Source: Pseudoduganella armeniaca (GTDB taxonomy: Bacteria; Pseudomonadota; Gammaproteobacteria; Burkholderiales; Burkholderiaceae_D). Taken from it: a stretch of 64,000 nucleotides of DNA. Below, in pieces: positions 39,352-48,020 of the stretch (position 1 is the stretch's first letter; every line of letters begins with the position of its first letter). The notes under the pieces were generated by a model, which saw nothing but the letters and a program-made list of their open reading frames with translations, made no database searches and had not been told where the DNA came from. The translations under genes and the position numbers were made by a program. Where the stretch lies: the NCBI RefSeq assembly GCF_003028855.1, contig NZ_CP028324.1:6138001-6202000 (forward strand), given 5' to 3'.

Positions 39352-39582
39352 TTATGCCATCACGCCACAATCGTCGGCGCAACCGTAGCTGCACGTCGTG
39401 GCGGCCCGCAGGCCCTGCGGTGCGCCGATCGCCACGCCCGTCAAGGTGCGCGCATTCTCTTCCCACTGGCGCAGTTCTTCCGGTCCCCGTACTTCGATAT
39501 AGCCCTGCGGCTGCATCATCAGCACGACCGGCTTGCCGTCGGTTTTCATCTGTTTTTCATCGAATTTTTCGCCTAGTTTCAT
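39352..39582 (-). CDS. Putative ATP-grasp-linked precursor peptide with Cys-x3-Cys-x3-Cys tail
   Basis: A 76-residue protein with no family I recognise. The ATG at 39582 follows GGAGATGTC, a good ribosome-binding site. Residues 1-60 look like a leader (LMMQPQGYIEVRGPEELRQW in the middle). The last 16 hold three Cys at 64, 68 and 72, plus Thr62-63, Ser65, Asp70-71 (TTCSYGCADDCGVMA). No double-glycine motif is present. The evidence for a precursor is its size, ligase neighbour and compositionally distinct tail. It could instead be an unrelated small protein. Confidence 0.65.
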   Translation of the reverse strand: MKLGEKFDEKQMKTDGKPVVLMMQPQGYIEVRGPEELRQWEENARTLTGVAIGAPQGLRAATTCSYGCADDCGVMA

Positions 39583-39768
39583 GACATCTCCATTGAGGTT
39601 TGGATTTGCATCCCCGCGGTACGGCGTACCGCTTCCGGGCCTGCAACGTCATGGTGCGCCGCTGGCGCGGCGCTGTCTGTCGGCGAGATGTCGTGGGGTT
39701 GTCGAGGCTGTTCGATACAGTTGTCGCGTGATGTAACGCGACAGTTGCGAACGTGCTCGCGTCAGCCG

Positions 39769-39789
39769 AATCCGGGACTGTCCCGGATT
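39769..39789. repeat. AATCCGGGACTGTCCCGGATT palindrome
   Basis: A 21-base element with 9-bp arms (AATCCGGGA/TCCCGGATT) around CTG. It abuts and slightly overlaps the stop codon of the GNAT gene. Near-identical copies lie at 48021 and 48118. Confidence 0.7.
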
Positions 39790-40462
39790 ATTCCTTCGGG
39801 GTGCGCCGCGGCAGCTTGCCCCACAGCTTGGTGGCGCGCCGCACATTGGCCTTGAGCGCGTAGTCGAGCGTGGCCAGCTGCTCCTGCATCGCTTCCTGCA
39901 GCACGCTGGCCGGATCGGCGGGCCCCAGCTTCAGGTAGGCGTCCGCCTCGCCGTAGTCGCGCTGGATCTCCATCCCCGCCTTTTTCGCGATGTGCATCAT
40001 GGTCTGGTTCGACGACAGGCAGTGCATGTACAGCACGTCCACGTCGTGGTTGCGGCAGACGATGGCGGCGCGCTCGAACAGCTTGGAGCCGATGCCCAGC
40101 CCGCGCGCCGACTTCAATACCGATACCCCGAACTCCGCCACGCGCTCCTTGTCCGTCTTGCCTTCGCTGCCGGCCTGGCGCGGCGCGAACGCCAGGTGGC
40201 CCACGGCCGCCAGCCGGAACACGCGGTTGTACACGCCGAACACCATGTCGCGCTGGAAGTCGATGCCCTCGACATACTTGGTGACCTGCTCGTCGCCCAT
40301 GTAGGAACCGAAGCGCAGGATGCGGTCGGAGCGCTCCAGCGACAGGAAATGGCGCAGCATGCGCCGCCGGTCGTGCTCGCTCAGCGCCTTGACCGGAATG
40401 GTCTCGCGGCCCTTGTTGAACCAGCGCTCGAGCGGATTACGGAACAGGTTCAGGCGTGTCAT
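39788..40462 (-). CDS. GNAT-family N-acetyltransferase
   Basis: A 224-residue protein with a GNAT fold. Acetyl-CoA binding is indicated by FGVSVLKSARGLGIGSKLFERA, with the R-G-x-G-I-G pattern. The start is the ATG at 40462, which overlaps the cca stop (ATGA), so it is translated with cca. The longer open frame upstream lies inside cca and is rejected. The substrate is unknown. Because it belongs to the cca operon, I do not link it to the peptide locus next door. Confidence 0.85.
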   Translation of the reverse strand: MTRLNLFRNPLERWFNKGRETIPVKALSEHDRRRMLRHFLSLERSDRILRFGSYMGDEQVTKYVEGIDFQRDMVFGVYNRVFRLAAVGHLAFAPRQAGSEGKTDKERVAEFGVSVLKSARGLGIGSKLFERAAIVCRNHDVDVLYMHCLSSNQTMMHIAKKAGMEIQRDYGEADAYLKLGPADPASVLQEAMQEQLATLDYALKANVRRATKLWGKLPRRTPKE

Positions 40463-41742
40463 GGCGCGGTCCCGGCGGCCGCCACCGCTTCGGCTTCGTC
40501 GTCCACCTCGTCGCCCAGGCGCAGCGCCTCGCGCACGGCGCGCACGCGTGCGTTGCGGACCATTTCCGGTATCCGGTCCGGCCGCTCGGACAGCCCCTGC
40601 GCGATGGCGCCCGCATCGACGGCACGGGCGGCGGCCAGTGCCGTCTCCAGGTAGCCGCGCTGTGGGAAGGGCTGCTCGGCGAAGCTGGCCGTCGCGCCAA
40701 CGCGGCCACGCGCATCGCATTCGCATGCCAGCAGCATCTGGCTGAAGCGGGCCGGCTTGCGCAAACCGTCGCAGCGTTCCAGCAGCGTGACGATGGTGCG
40801 GCAGCGCAGCTCACGCGCCCGCGCCACGTTGCCGTGCTCGCGCGCCGTCATGATGGCCAGGTCGCGGCACTCGGTCGGTACCTTCAGGCGCGCGCACACG
40901 TCCTTGACCAGCTGGACACCCAGGCCTTCGTGGCCATGATGCGCGGGCCACTGGTCGGCCGGCGTCACGCCCTTGCCCAGGTCGTGCAGCAGCGCGGCGA
41001 AGCGCACCGGCAGGTCGTGCCCCTGCGCGGCGGCATAGTCGATCACCTGTTCCATGTGAATGCCCGTGTCTACTTCCGGGTGCCAGCGCTCCGGTTGCGG
41101 TACGCCCCACAGGCGGTCCAGTTCCGGCACGATGCGCGCCAGCGCGCCGCAGCCGCGCAGCACCTGCAGCATGCGCGACGGACGCGCCTCCATCAGCCCG
41201 CGCGACAGCTCCTGCCACACGCGCTCGGGCACCAGCGCGTCCACCTCGCCGGCTGCCACCATCGCGCGCATCAGCGCATTGGTCTCGGGCGCCACGGTGA
41301 AGTCGACGAAGCGCGCGGCAAAGCGGGCCAGGCGCAGGATGCGTACCGGGTCCTCCGCGAACGCCTCGGACACGTGGCGAAACACCTTGGCGCGGATGTC
41401 GCGCTGGCCGTCGAACGGGTCGGACAAGGAGCCGTCCTCGGCCCGGGCGATGGCGTTGATCGTCAGGTCGCGCCGCACCAGGTCTTGCTCCAGCGTGACG
41501 TCGGGCGAGGTGTGGAACACGAAGCCCTTGTAGCCCGGCGCCGTCTTGCGCTCGGTACGCGCCAGCGCGTATTCCTCCTGCGTGTCCGGATGCAGGAAGA
41601 CAGGAAAATCCTTGCCGACCGGGCGGAAGCCCTGGCGCAGCATGTCCTCGGGTGTGGCGCCGACCACCACGTGGTCGCGGTCCTTGACGGGCAAACCCAG
41701 CAACTCGTCCCGTACGGCGCCGCCCACGATATAGGTCTTCAT
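40459..41742 (-). CDS. cca: Multifunctional CCA tRNA nucleotidyltransferase
   Basis: A 427-residue enzyme that adds or repairs the tRNA 3' CCA end. The nucleotidyltransferase head has VGGAVRDELLG near residues 6-16 and DLTINAIA further on. The C-terminal HD domain has ALLHDLGKG, as in the bifunctional proteobacterial form with phosphatase/phosphodiesterase activity. Length is typical. It lies just after the glutathione transferase gene (6 bases) and is coupled to the GNAT gene. Confidence 0.95.
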   Translation of the reverse strand: MKTYIVGGAVRDELLGLPVKDRDHVVVGATPEDMLRQGFRPVGKDFPVFLHPDTQEEYALARTERKTAPGYKGFVFHTSPDVTLEQDLVRRDLTINAIARAEDGSLSDPFDGQRDIRAKVFRHVSEAFAEDPVRILRLARFAARFVDFTVAPETNALMRAMVAAGEVDALVPERVWQELSRGLMEARPSRMLQVLRGCGALARIVPELDRLWGVPQPERWHPEVDTGIHMEQVIDYAAAQGHDLPVRFAALLHDLGKGVTPADQWPAHHGHEGLGVQLVKDVCARLKVPTECRDLAIMTAREHGNVARARELRCRTIVTLLERCDGLRKPARFSQMLLACECDARGRVGATASFAEQPFPQRGYLETALAAARAVDAGAIAQGLSERPDRIPEMVRNARVRAVREALRLGDEVDDEAEAVAAAGTAP

Positions 41743-41748
41743 CGGTGG

Positions 41749-42468
41749 CTACTCGCTTGGCGTCTCGTCTTCGTGCTTGCCGGCGACTTCCGTCTCGGCC
41801 AACGCTTCCTCGATCCAGCGCGCCACCGCCGGGTGGTTGCGCATGCGTTCGCAGTAGGCCGACAGGGCCGGCGGCAGCACCACGCCGTAGGTGTGGAAGC
41901 GCGTTACCACGGGTGCGAAGAACGCGTCCGCGATCGAGAAGTCGCCGAACAGGAAGCCGTTATGGCCGAAGCGGGACAGGCACTCTTCCCAGATCTCGCT
42001 GATGCGGCCGATGTCGGCCTGCGTATCCGGCGTACGGCCCTTGCCTGGCAGGTAGGCGCGCACGTTCATCGGCATCGTCGTGCGCAGGCTGGCGAAGCCC
42101 GAGTGCATTTCGGCACAGACCGAGCGCGCCAGCGCGCGCGCCGCCACGTCCTGCGGCCACAAGTGCTTGTCGGGGAACTGCTCGGCCAGGTATTCGCAGA
42201 TGGCCAGGCTGTCCCAGATCGTGATGTCGCCGGCCAGCAGCACCGGCACGCGGCCGCTGGCGCTGTAGCGGGCGATGTTGTTGGCGGTGTCCGGCTGGTC
42301 CAGCAGCACGCGCACTTCGTGGAACGGGATCGCGAACGCGGTCATCGCGACCCATGGCCGCATCGACCACGAGGAGTAGTTCTTGTTGCCGATGATGAGG
42401 GTCAGGCCGGGCTCGCGCGCGGCGGCCAGGGTCTGGCTCAGGGTGGGGTCGAGTTCGATGGTGTGCAT
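41749..42468 (-). CDS. Glutathione S-transferase family protein
   Basis: A 239-residue protein. The thioredoxin-like N-terminal domain includes LTLIIGNKNYSSWSMRPWVA, with Ser in the usual catalytic position, and DSLAICEYLAEQFPD, the glutathione-binding turn. The helical C-terminal domain contains FGDFSIADAFFAPVV. The start is the ATG at 42468 (MHTIELDPTLSQT). Substrate is unknown. It probably shares a transcript with cca. Confidence 0.9.
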   Translation of the reverse strand: MHTIELDPTLSQTLAAAREPGLTLIIGNKNYSSWSMRPWVAMTAFAIPFHEVRVLLDQPDTANNIARYSASGRVPVLLAGDITIWDSLAICEYLAEQFPDKHLWPQDVAARALARSVCAEMHSGFASLRTTMPMNVRAYLPGKGRTPDTQADIGRISEIWEECLSRFGHNGFLFGDFSIADAFFAPVVTRFHTYGVVLPPALSAYCERMRNHPAVARWIEEALAETEVAGKHEDETPSE

Positions 42469-42508
42469 TCTTGCGGTCGAAGTGGGGGAATCGGCCAGCC
42501 GCGCTGCA

Positions 42509-44485
42509 TCAGCGGCTGCTGAAGGTGGTCTGCTGCTGTTCCTGCTCGCTGTAACCCTTGGGCGTGACGACGCCCAGGCGTGCCTTGAGCGACTGCGGCC
42601 GGCCCTCGAACAGGGCGGCATACCAGGTCGCGTTCGTCATCACGTTCTTCACGTAGGTGCGGGTTTCCGCATACGGGATCGATTCGATGAAGATCGTCGA
42701 ATCCATCGGTTTCGTCAGCGCCGAGCGCCACGAGCGCAGCCGGCCCGGGCCCGCGTTGTAGGCGGCCGTGGCCAGCACCTGCGAGCCGTCCATGCTGCCC
42801 AGGACCATGTTCATGTAGTTGGTACCCAGCAGGATGTTGGTGCGCACGTCGGTCAGCATGTCCTGCACGAAGTTCGTCAGGCCGATCTTCTGCGCCACCC
42901 AGCGGCCGGTGGACGGCATCACCTGCATCAGGCCGGACGCGCCGGCCGTGGACTGCGCCGTCATGATGAAGCGCGATTCCTGCCGGATCAGGCCATACAC
43001 CCAGGCCCGGTCCAGGCCCAGCGTGCGGGTATTGGCCTGCATGATGTCGTCGTGCGGCGCCGGATAGCGGTGCGTGTAGTCGGCCTGCACGCGGGTGCGC
43101 TCGGACGTGTACACCATGCGGTCCAGGATATGGTTCTGGCGCGCGAATTCGGCGGCCGCGATCAGTTCGCGGTCGCTCAGGCGGCGCAGCTCCCAGTTCC
43201 ACTCGCGCGTGCCCTCGAAGCGCAGGCGCATGTTGAAAAACCTCAGGGCGCGCTGGAAGCCGGGGCTGGCGCCCACGGCCGCGATCTCGGCCTGCGTGAC
43301 GGGCGCGCCTGGCGGCGGGATCGAGACGGTACGCCCCAGCTCCTCGGCCGCCAGCAGGCCATAGTAGTCCTGGCGCTCGGCGATGCTCTGGTACAGGAAC
43401 TGGGCCTCGGCCGGCAGGCCGCCGCCGGCCAGCGCGGTGACGGCGCGCGCCTGCCAGTACACCCAGGTCGGATCGGCCCGCAGCGAGGCCGGCATCGCCG
43501 CGATGTAGTCGCGCACCAGCTTCCAGTTCCCTTCGCGCAGCGCGTAGCGGGTGCGCCACTGGTGCTGGTCGATCGACAGCGGCGCGCCGTTGGCACGGCG
43601 CCAGTAATCGGACGTTTCCGGTGCCACCACATACGATGCGGGCAGCGCGATATTGGCCCAGCCGATGGCCTGTTCCTGCGGCGTCAGCTTGGGTAGCGCC
43701 TTCTGCAACGCCAGCACCGACAGCTTGACGCTGGTGCGCGCGGCGCGGCCCAGCGCGATCAGGAAGACCTCGTGGTCGGCACGGCTGTCGCCGGCGCCCT
43801 TGGCCAGCGCGAGCGCGGGCAGGTCGATGGCCTGCGCCACCTTCTTGTCCGAACCGTTCAGCAGCATGATGATGCGGCGCGCCGGGCCGGTGGCATTGGT
43901 CTCGCCGGCCAGCCGCACCTGTGCCCACAGGTCTTCCTGGTTGAACTGGCCGGTCTGCGCGAGCGACGCGACCAGGCTGTTGCAGGCTTCGCCGTAGTAC
44001 GGTGGATAAATCAGCAAGGCACGCGCCTCCGCGGCCACGTTCTGGCCCTTGGTCAGGCGCGACAGCAGGGCGTAGCACTTGACCTGGGTATCGTCGTTCA
44101 GCACGAACAGTGGCAGCTGCTGGTCGAACAGCGCCCACTCGCGCTTGCGGCCGAGTTCGAGCAGCCAGTCGTTGCGCAGGCGGTCGGCGATGGCCTGGCC
44201 GTCGTAGCGCTTCAGGAAGTCGAGGATCTCGGCGGTAGAGGCATCGCGGAAATGGGATTTGAGCCGATAATAGTCGACGTACGAGGGAATTGCGTAGTCG
44301 GTCAGGCGCGCCGCGTAGAATTCGACCTTGGCGGCATCGTCGCGCCGGACGGAATCGCGCAGCAGCAGGAACGCATCGTCTTCCTTGCGGCTGTCGCCGT
44401 TGTTATCCTGTGCGCTTGCCAGCGGGGTGGTGATGCAGCCTATCGCGAGCAGGGCGCCGGCTATCCATTTCGACGGGGAAATCAA
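42509..44485 (-). CDS. slt: Periplasmic soluble lytic murein transglycosylase (Slt-type)
   Basis: A 658-residue exported enzyme that cleaves peptidoglycan with formation of 1,6-anhydromuramic acid. The signal peptide ends TTPLASAQ. A long superhelical domain of short helices fills about 40-470. The GH23 domain has Glu503 in LIRQESRF, then GASGLMQVMPSTG and AYNAGPGRLRSW, all standard. I place the start at the TTG at 44485, seven bases after GAGAG; the open frame upstream overlaps the divergent gene. It diverges from the cyclo-ligase gene. Confidence 0.92.
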   Translation of the reverse strand: MISPSKWIAGALLAIGCITTPLASAQDNNGDSRKEDDAFLLLRDSVRRDDAAKVEFYAARLTDYAIPSYVDYYRLKSHFRDASTAEILDFLKRYDGQAIADRLRNDWLLELGRKREWALFDQQLPLFVLNDDTQVKCYALLSRLTKGQNVAAEARALLIYPPYYGEACNSLVASLAQTGQFNQEDLWAQVRLAGETNATGPARRIIMLLNGSDKKVAQAIDLPALALAKGAGDSRADHEVFLIALGRAARTSVKLSVLALQKALPKLTPQEQAIGWANIALPASYVVAPETSDYWRRANGAPLSIDQHQWRTRYALREGNWKLVRDYIAAMPASLRADPTWVYWQARAVTALAGGGLPAEAQFLYQSIAERQDYYGLLAAEELGRTVSIPPPGAPVTQAEIAAVGASPGFQRALRFFNMRLRFEGTREWNWELRRLSDRELIAAAEFARQNHILDRMVYTSERTRVQADYTHRYPAPHDDIMQANTRTLGLDRAWVYGLIRQESRFIMTAQSTAGASGLMQVMPSTGRWVAQKIGLTNFVQDMLTDVRTNILLGTNYMNMVLGSMDGSQVLATAAYNAGPGRLRSWRSALTKPMDSTIFIESIPYAETRTYVKNVMTNATWYAALFEGRPQSLKARLGVVTPKGYSEQEQQQTTFSSR

Positions 44486-44537
44486 TCTACGACTCTCAAA
44501 GTGCGGGCAGCGCTCGCTGCACCCAGTAACCAACGAT

Positions 44538-45143
44538 ATGACCAACGAACCAAGAATACCACGCATGCCAGCCGCGCTACCACCCTCGACCGCACAGACA
44601 AACAGCGAATTCAAGGCGGCATTGCGGCGCCAGTTGCTCGCCGCGCGCCGCAATATCGACGCGCCGACGCGGGCCGCGTGGGATGCCGACATCTGCCGGC
44701 ATATCGTGGCGTGGTGGCAGACTGCAAGAGTGGAGACGCTGGGGGTCTACTGGCCGCTGCGCGACGAACCGGACCTGCATCCCGCCTACGCGGAGCTGGC
44801 GCGCCTGGGCGTGCGCTTGTTGCTGCCAGTGGTGCTGCAACGGGACGCACCGCTGGCCTTTGCCAGCTGGGAGATCGGCGCAGCACTGGTGAAGGACGCG
44901 ATGGGCATCGCGGTGCCGGCGCACCAGCGCCTGGAAGCGGTACCACCGGCACTGCTGGTACCGTGCCTGGGGTACAACAAGGAAGGCTACCGGCTGGGCT
45001 ACGGCGGCGGCTTCTACGACCGCACGCTGGACCAACTGCCGCGTCCGGCGACGATCGGCATCGCCTATTCCTGCCTGGCGGCCGAGTTCGGATGGGACGG
45101 GCACGACGTGCCGCTGGACCAGTTGATCACCGAGGCCGGTTGA
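44538..45143 (+). CDS. 5-Formyltetrahydrofolate cyclo-ligase
   Basis: A 201-residue enzyme that converts 5-formyl-THF to 5,10-methenyl-THF using ATP. The ATP-binding signature GYRLGYGGGFYDRTL is intact, preceded by LLVPCLGYNKEG. The ATG at 44538 gives MTNEPRIPRMPAALPPS; a second ATG nine codons later is also possible. It diverges from slt and converges on metF across a palindromic element. It belongs with metF, folB and the folM-like gene in one-carbon metabolism. Confidence 0.93.
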   Translation: MTNEPRIPRMPAALPPSTAQTNSEFKAALRRQLLAARRNIDAPTRAAWDADICRHIVAWWQTARVETLGVYWPLRDEPDLHPAYAELARLGVRLLLPVVLQRDAPLAFASWEIGAALVKDAMGIAVPAHQRLEAVPPALLVPCLGYNKEGYRLGYGGGFYDRTLDQLPRPATIGIAYSCLAAEFGWDGHDVPLDQLITEAG

Positions 45144-45149
45144 GCCACC

Positions 45150-45202
45150 GGGGACAGGCACCGATCTTGGGGTCGACGATCCCAAGATCGGTGCCTGTCC
45201 CC
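45150..45202. repeat. 22-bp-arm hairpin of the GGGGACAGGCACCG type
   Basis: Perfect 22-base arms at 45150-45171 and 45181-45202 enclose a 9-base loop, between the convergent cyclo-ligase and metF genes. The stem base GGGGACAGGCACCG recurs at 32815-32863 with a different tip. It probably also acts as a bidirectional transcription stop. Confidence 0.8.
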
Positions 45203-45212
45203 TGGGGTTCCT

Positions 45213-46043
45213 CTACTTCACCAGCCGCTGCCACAACGCCGTCGTCGGCGCCACCTGGTTCATGCTGTAGAAGTGCAGGCCCGGCGCGCCGCCGGCCAGC
45301 AGGCGCTCGCACAGCGCCGTCACCACGTCCAGGCCGAAGGCCTTGATCGACGCGGTATCGTCGCCGAAACTGGACAGCTTCAGCCGCACCCAGCGCGGGA
45401 TTTCGGCGCCGCACATGTCGGAGAAGCGCATCAGCTGCGTGGTGTTGGTGATCGGCATGATGCCCGCGACGATCGGCACCGTGACGCCGGCCTTGTGGGC
45501 CTGCTCGACGAACTGGAAATACGCATCCGCGTTGTAGAAATACTGCGTGATGGCAGCGTTGGCGCCCGCATTGACCTTGCGCACGAAGGCGTCCAGGTCG
45601 GCCTGCGGCGACTTGGCCTGCGGGTGCACTTCGGGGTAGGCGGCCACTTCGATGTGGAACCAGTCGCCGGTTTCGGCGCGGATGAATTCCACCAGCTCGC
45701 TGGCATAGCGAAACTCGCCGGCCGCGCCGTAGCCGCTCGGCAGGTCGCCGCGCAGCGCCACCAGGCGACGGATGCCGTGCGCCTTGTACTGCTGCAGGAT
45801 GGCGCGGATCGATTCGCGCGTGCCGCCCACGCAGGACAGGTGCGGCGCCGCTTCTTCACCGGCGGCCATGATCTCCAGCACGGTGTCCAACGTGCCCTGC
45901 TGGGTGGTGCCGCCGGCGCCGAACGTCACGGAAAAATACTTGGGATGCAATTCGGACAGCTTGGCACGCGTGGCGCGCAGCTTTTCCGCCCCTTCCGCCG
46001 TCTTGGGCGGAAAGAACTCGATACTAAAATTATGGTCAGTCAT
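45213..46043 (-). CDS. metF: 5,10-Methylenetetrahydrofolate reductase
   Basis: A 276-residue FAD enzyme that makes 5-methyl-THF for methionine synthesis. MTDHNFSIEFFPPKTAEGAE opens the protein, followed by PKYFSVTFGAGGTTQQGTLD and LVALRGDLPSG, all family motifs. The catalytic Glu lies in SIEFFPP. Length is normal for the bacterial form. It overlaps the preceding small membrane-protein gene by 8 bases. Together with ahcY and metK it forms a methyl-cycle neighbourhood. Confidence 0.96.
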   Translation of the reverse strand: MTDHNFSIEFFPPKTAEGAEKLRATRAKLSELHPKYFSVTFGAGGTTQQGTLDTVLEIMAAGEEAAPHLSCVGGTRESIRAILQQYKAHGIRRLVALRGDLPSGYGAAGEFRYASELVEFIRAETGDWFHIEVAAYPEVHPQAKSPQADLDAFVRKVNAGANAAITQYFYNADAYFQFVEQAHKAGVTVPIVAGIMPITNTTQLMRFSDMCGAEIPRWVRLKLSSFGDDTASIKAFGLDVVTALCERLLAGGAPGLHFYSMNQVAPTTALWQRLVK

Positions 46044-46386
46044 CGGCGTCTTTCAACAGCAATGTGGAAAGGGCCCAGGAGATCACGCTGTACAGCAATG
46101 CGCCGCCGACCGCGCCCCAGAATCCCGTCACGTGGAAGCCGCTGACGAATTGCGACACCAGCCAGAACAGAAAGCCATTGACGAGGAAGATGAACAGGCC
46201 CAGCGACAGCACGGTCACGGGCAGGGTCAGCAGCAGGAGCAGCGGGCGGATCAGCGTATTCACCAGGCCCAGGACGAGCGCCGCAATCAAAGCTGCGCCG
46301 ATGCTCGTGACATCGACGGAATGCATCAGGTAAGGCACTGCGAACAGGGCCGCGGCATTGATGAACCAGGTCAGAACCAGACGCAT
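46036..46386 (-). CDS. Small membrane protein of the phage-holin-family-IV/YvlD type
   Basis: A 116-residue protein with four hydrophobic helices and little else, including LIAALVLGLVNTLIRPLLLL, the recognisable signature. Despite the family name it is a chromosomal membrane protein of unknown function, not evidence of a phage. The ATG at 46386 is preferred over a TTG two codons earlier because AAGG is nine bases upstream of it. Its 3' end overlaps metF, a conserved pairing with ahcY upstream in related genomes as I recall. Confidence 0.85.
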   Translation of the reverse strand: MRLVLTWFINAAALFAVPYLMHSVDVTSIGAALIAALVLGLVNTLIRPLLLLLTLPVTVLSLGLFIFLVNGFLFWLVSQFVSGFHVTGFWGAVGGALLYSVISWALSTLLLKDADD

Positions 46387-46417
46387 GAACAAAAGCCTTT
46401 CAGGAAGCGAAAAATGT

Positions 46418-46442
46418 AAAAAAAGCCGGCTTGCGCCGGCTT
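46418..46442 (-). terminator. Intrinsic terminator of ahcY
   Basis: On the minus strand AAGCCGGC, loop GCAA, GCCGGCTT is followed by a run of T. It begins 10 bases after the ahcY stop. Confidence 0.9.
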
Positions 46443-46451
46443 GGTCGCCGA

Positions 46452-47867
46452 TCAGTAGCGATAGTGTTCCGGCTTGTACGGGCCTTCGACCTTGACGTTG
46501 ATGTAGGCGGCCTGCTCCTCCGTCAGCGTGGTCAGCTGGGCGTTCAGCTTCTTCAGCTGCAGGCGGGCGACCTTCTCGTCCAGGTGCTTCGGCAGCGTGT
46601 ACACGCCGACCGGGTACTTGTCCGTGTTGGCGAACAGCTCGATCTGGGCGATCGTCTGGTTGGCGAACGAGGAGCTCATCACGTAGGACGGGTGACCCGT
46701 GCCGCAGCCCAGGTTGACCAGGCGGCCTTCGGCCAGCAGGATGATGCGCTTGCCATCAGGGAAGATGACGTGGTCGACCTGCGGCTTGATGTTTTCCCAC
46801 TGATATTTCTTCAGCGAGGCGACGTCGATCTCGTTGTCGAAGTGACCGATGTTGCAGACGATCGCCTGGTCCTTCATCTTCAGCATGTGCTGTTCGGTCA
46901 GGATATGGTAGTTGCCGGTGCAGGTAACAAAAATGTCGCCATGTTCGGCGGCATAGTCCATCGTCACGACGCGGTAGCCTTCCATCGCGGCCTGCAGTGC
47001 GCAGATCGGGTCGATTTCCGTGACCCACACTTGCGCCGACAGCGCGCGCATGGCCTGGGCCGAACCCTTGCCCACGTCACCGTAACCGGCGATGACGGCG
47101 ATCTTGCCGGCGATCATGACGTCGGTGGCGCGCTTGATGCCATCGACCAGCGATTCGCGGCAGCCGTACAGGTTGTCGAACTTCGACTTCGTCACGGAGT
47201 CGTTGACGTTGATCGCCGGGAAGGCCAGCTTGCCTTCCTTGTGCATCTGGTACAGGCGGTGCACGCCGGTGGTCGTTTCTTCCGTCACGCCCAGGATTTC
47301 CGGCAGGCGCTTGGAGTACCAGGTCGCGTCCTTGGCCAGGTGCGCCTTGATGGAATTGAACAGGCAGATTTCTTCTTCCGAGCCTGGATTGTCCAGCACC
47401 GAGATGTCCTTCTCGGCACGCGCGCCCAGGTGCAGCAACAGGGTGGCATCGCCGCCGTCGTCCAGGATCATGTTGGAGTAGACGCCTTCGCCCGGCCATT
47501 CGAAGATGCGGTGGGTGTATTCCCAGTATTCGTCCAGCGTTTCGCCCTTGACGGCGAACACCGGCGTGCCGACGGCCGCGATGGCGGCGGCGGCGTGGTC
47601 TTGCGTCGAGTAGATATTGCAGGAGGCCCAACGGACCTTCGCGCCCAGCGCTTCGAGCGTGCGGATCAGCACGGCGGTCTGGATCGTCATGTGCAGCGAA
47701 CCGGTGATGCGGGCGCCCTTCAGCGGCTGGGCGGCGGCGAACTCCTCGCGGATGGCCATCAGGCCAGGCATTTCCGTTTCGGCGATCTTGATCTCTTTTT
47801 CACCCCATGCGGCCAGGCCGATGTCGGCGATGATGTAATCCTGGGAGTCTTTGAGTTGGGCGTTCAT
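46452..47867 (-). CDS. ahcY: S-adenosylhomocysteine hydrolase
   Basis: A 471-residue NAD-dependent enzyme that hydrolyses S-adenosylhomocysteine to homocysteine and adenosine. DQDYI-type start (DSQDYIIADIGLAAWGEKE), NINDSVTKSKFDNLYG-like segment and the NAD-binding GKIAVIAGYGDVGKGSAQAM are intact, as is the C-terminal GPYKPEHYRY. The start is the ATG at 47867, with AAAGGAGG just upstream; a GTG one codon earlier is less likely. An SAH riboswitch lies in the leader, so product removal is induced by SAH. metK lies upstream on the same strand. Confidence 0.97.
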   Translation of the reverse strand: MNAQLKDSQDYIIADIGLAAWGEKEIKIAETEMPGLMAIREEFAAAQPLKGARITGSLHMTIQTAVLIRTLEALGAKVRWASCNIYSTQDHAAAAIAAVGTPVFAVKGETLDEYWEYTHRIFEWPGEGVYSNMILDDGGDATLLLHLGARAEKDISVLDNPGSEEEICLFNSIKAHLAKDATWYSKRLPEILGVTEETTTGVHRLYQMHKEGKLAFPAINVNDSVTKSKFDNLYGCRESLVDGIKRATDVMIAGKIAVIAGYGDVGKGSAQAMRALSAQVWVTEIDPICALQAAMEGYRVVTMDYAAEHGDIFVTCTGNYHILTEQHMLKMKDQAIVCNIGHFDNEIDVASLKKYQWENIKPQVDHVIFPDGKRIILLAEGRLVNLGCGTGHPSYVMSSSFANQTIAQIELFANTDKYPVGVYTLPKHLDEKVARLQLKKLNAQLTTLTEEQAAYINVKVEGPYKPEHYRY

Positions 47868-47897
47868 CACGCCTCCTTTCGTTCAGAAAAAAGTTGA

Positions 47898-47966
47898 CGT
47901 GAGCGCGGTTGCAGAAGTGTCCGAGCCTGGCAGACCGCTGGGGGTCCGTCGCAACGCTCCTCGGAG
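47898..47966 (-). promoter_or_regulatory. S-adenosylhomocysteine (SAH) riboswitch of ahcY
   Basis: The minus-strand leader starts CTCCGAGGAGCGTTGCGACGG, continues through GCCAGGCTCGG and ends GCAACCGCGCTCACG. CCGAG pairs with CTCGG to close the main stem, and GAGCG...GC pairs with GC...CGCTC as a pseudoknot, as in the known SAH riboswitch. It ends about 20 bases before the AAAGGAGG ribosome-binding site. In characterised cases SAH binding raises ahcY expression. Confidence 0.88.
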
Positions 47967-47984
47967 AACGGGCATTTTAACGCA

Positions 47985-48012
47985 AAAAACCGGAGAAAGC
48001 TCTCCGGTTTTT
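47985..48012 (-). terminator. Intrinsic terminator between metK and ahcY
   Basis: AAAAACCGGAGA and TCTCCGGTTTTT form a perfect 12-bp stem around 4 bases, with further T residues on the minus-strand exit side. It separates metK transcription from the riboswitch-controlled ahcY unit. Confidence 0.88.
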
Positions 48013-48020
48013 CAGAAAAG

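Noticed and set aside
39788..40462. GNAT acetyltransferase as a tailoring enzyme for the second peptide locus
   Set aside because: It overlaps cca by ATGA and is separated from the precursor by about 200 bases and a palindrome, so it belongs to the cca operon.
46036..46386. Phage holin as a sign of a prophage
   Set aside because: The family name is misleading; the gene is a YvlD-type membrane protein overlapping metF, with no phage genes nearby.
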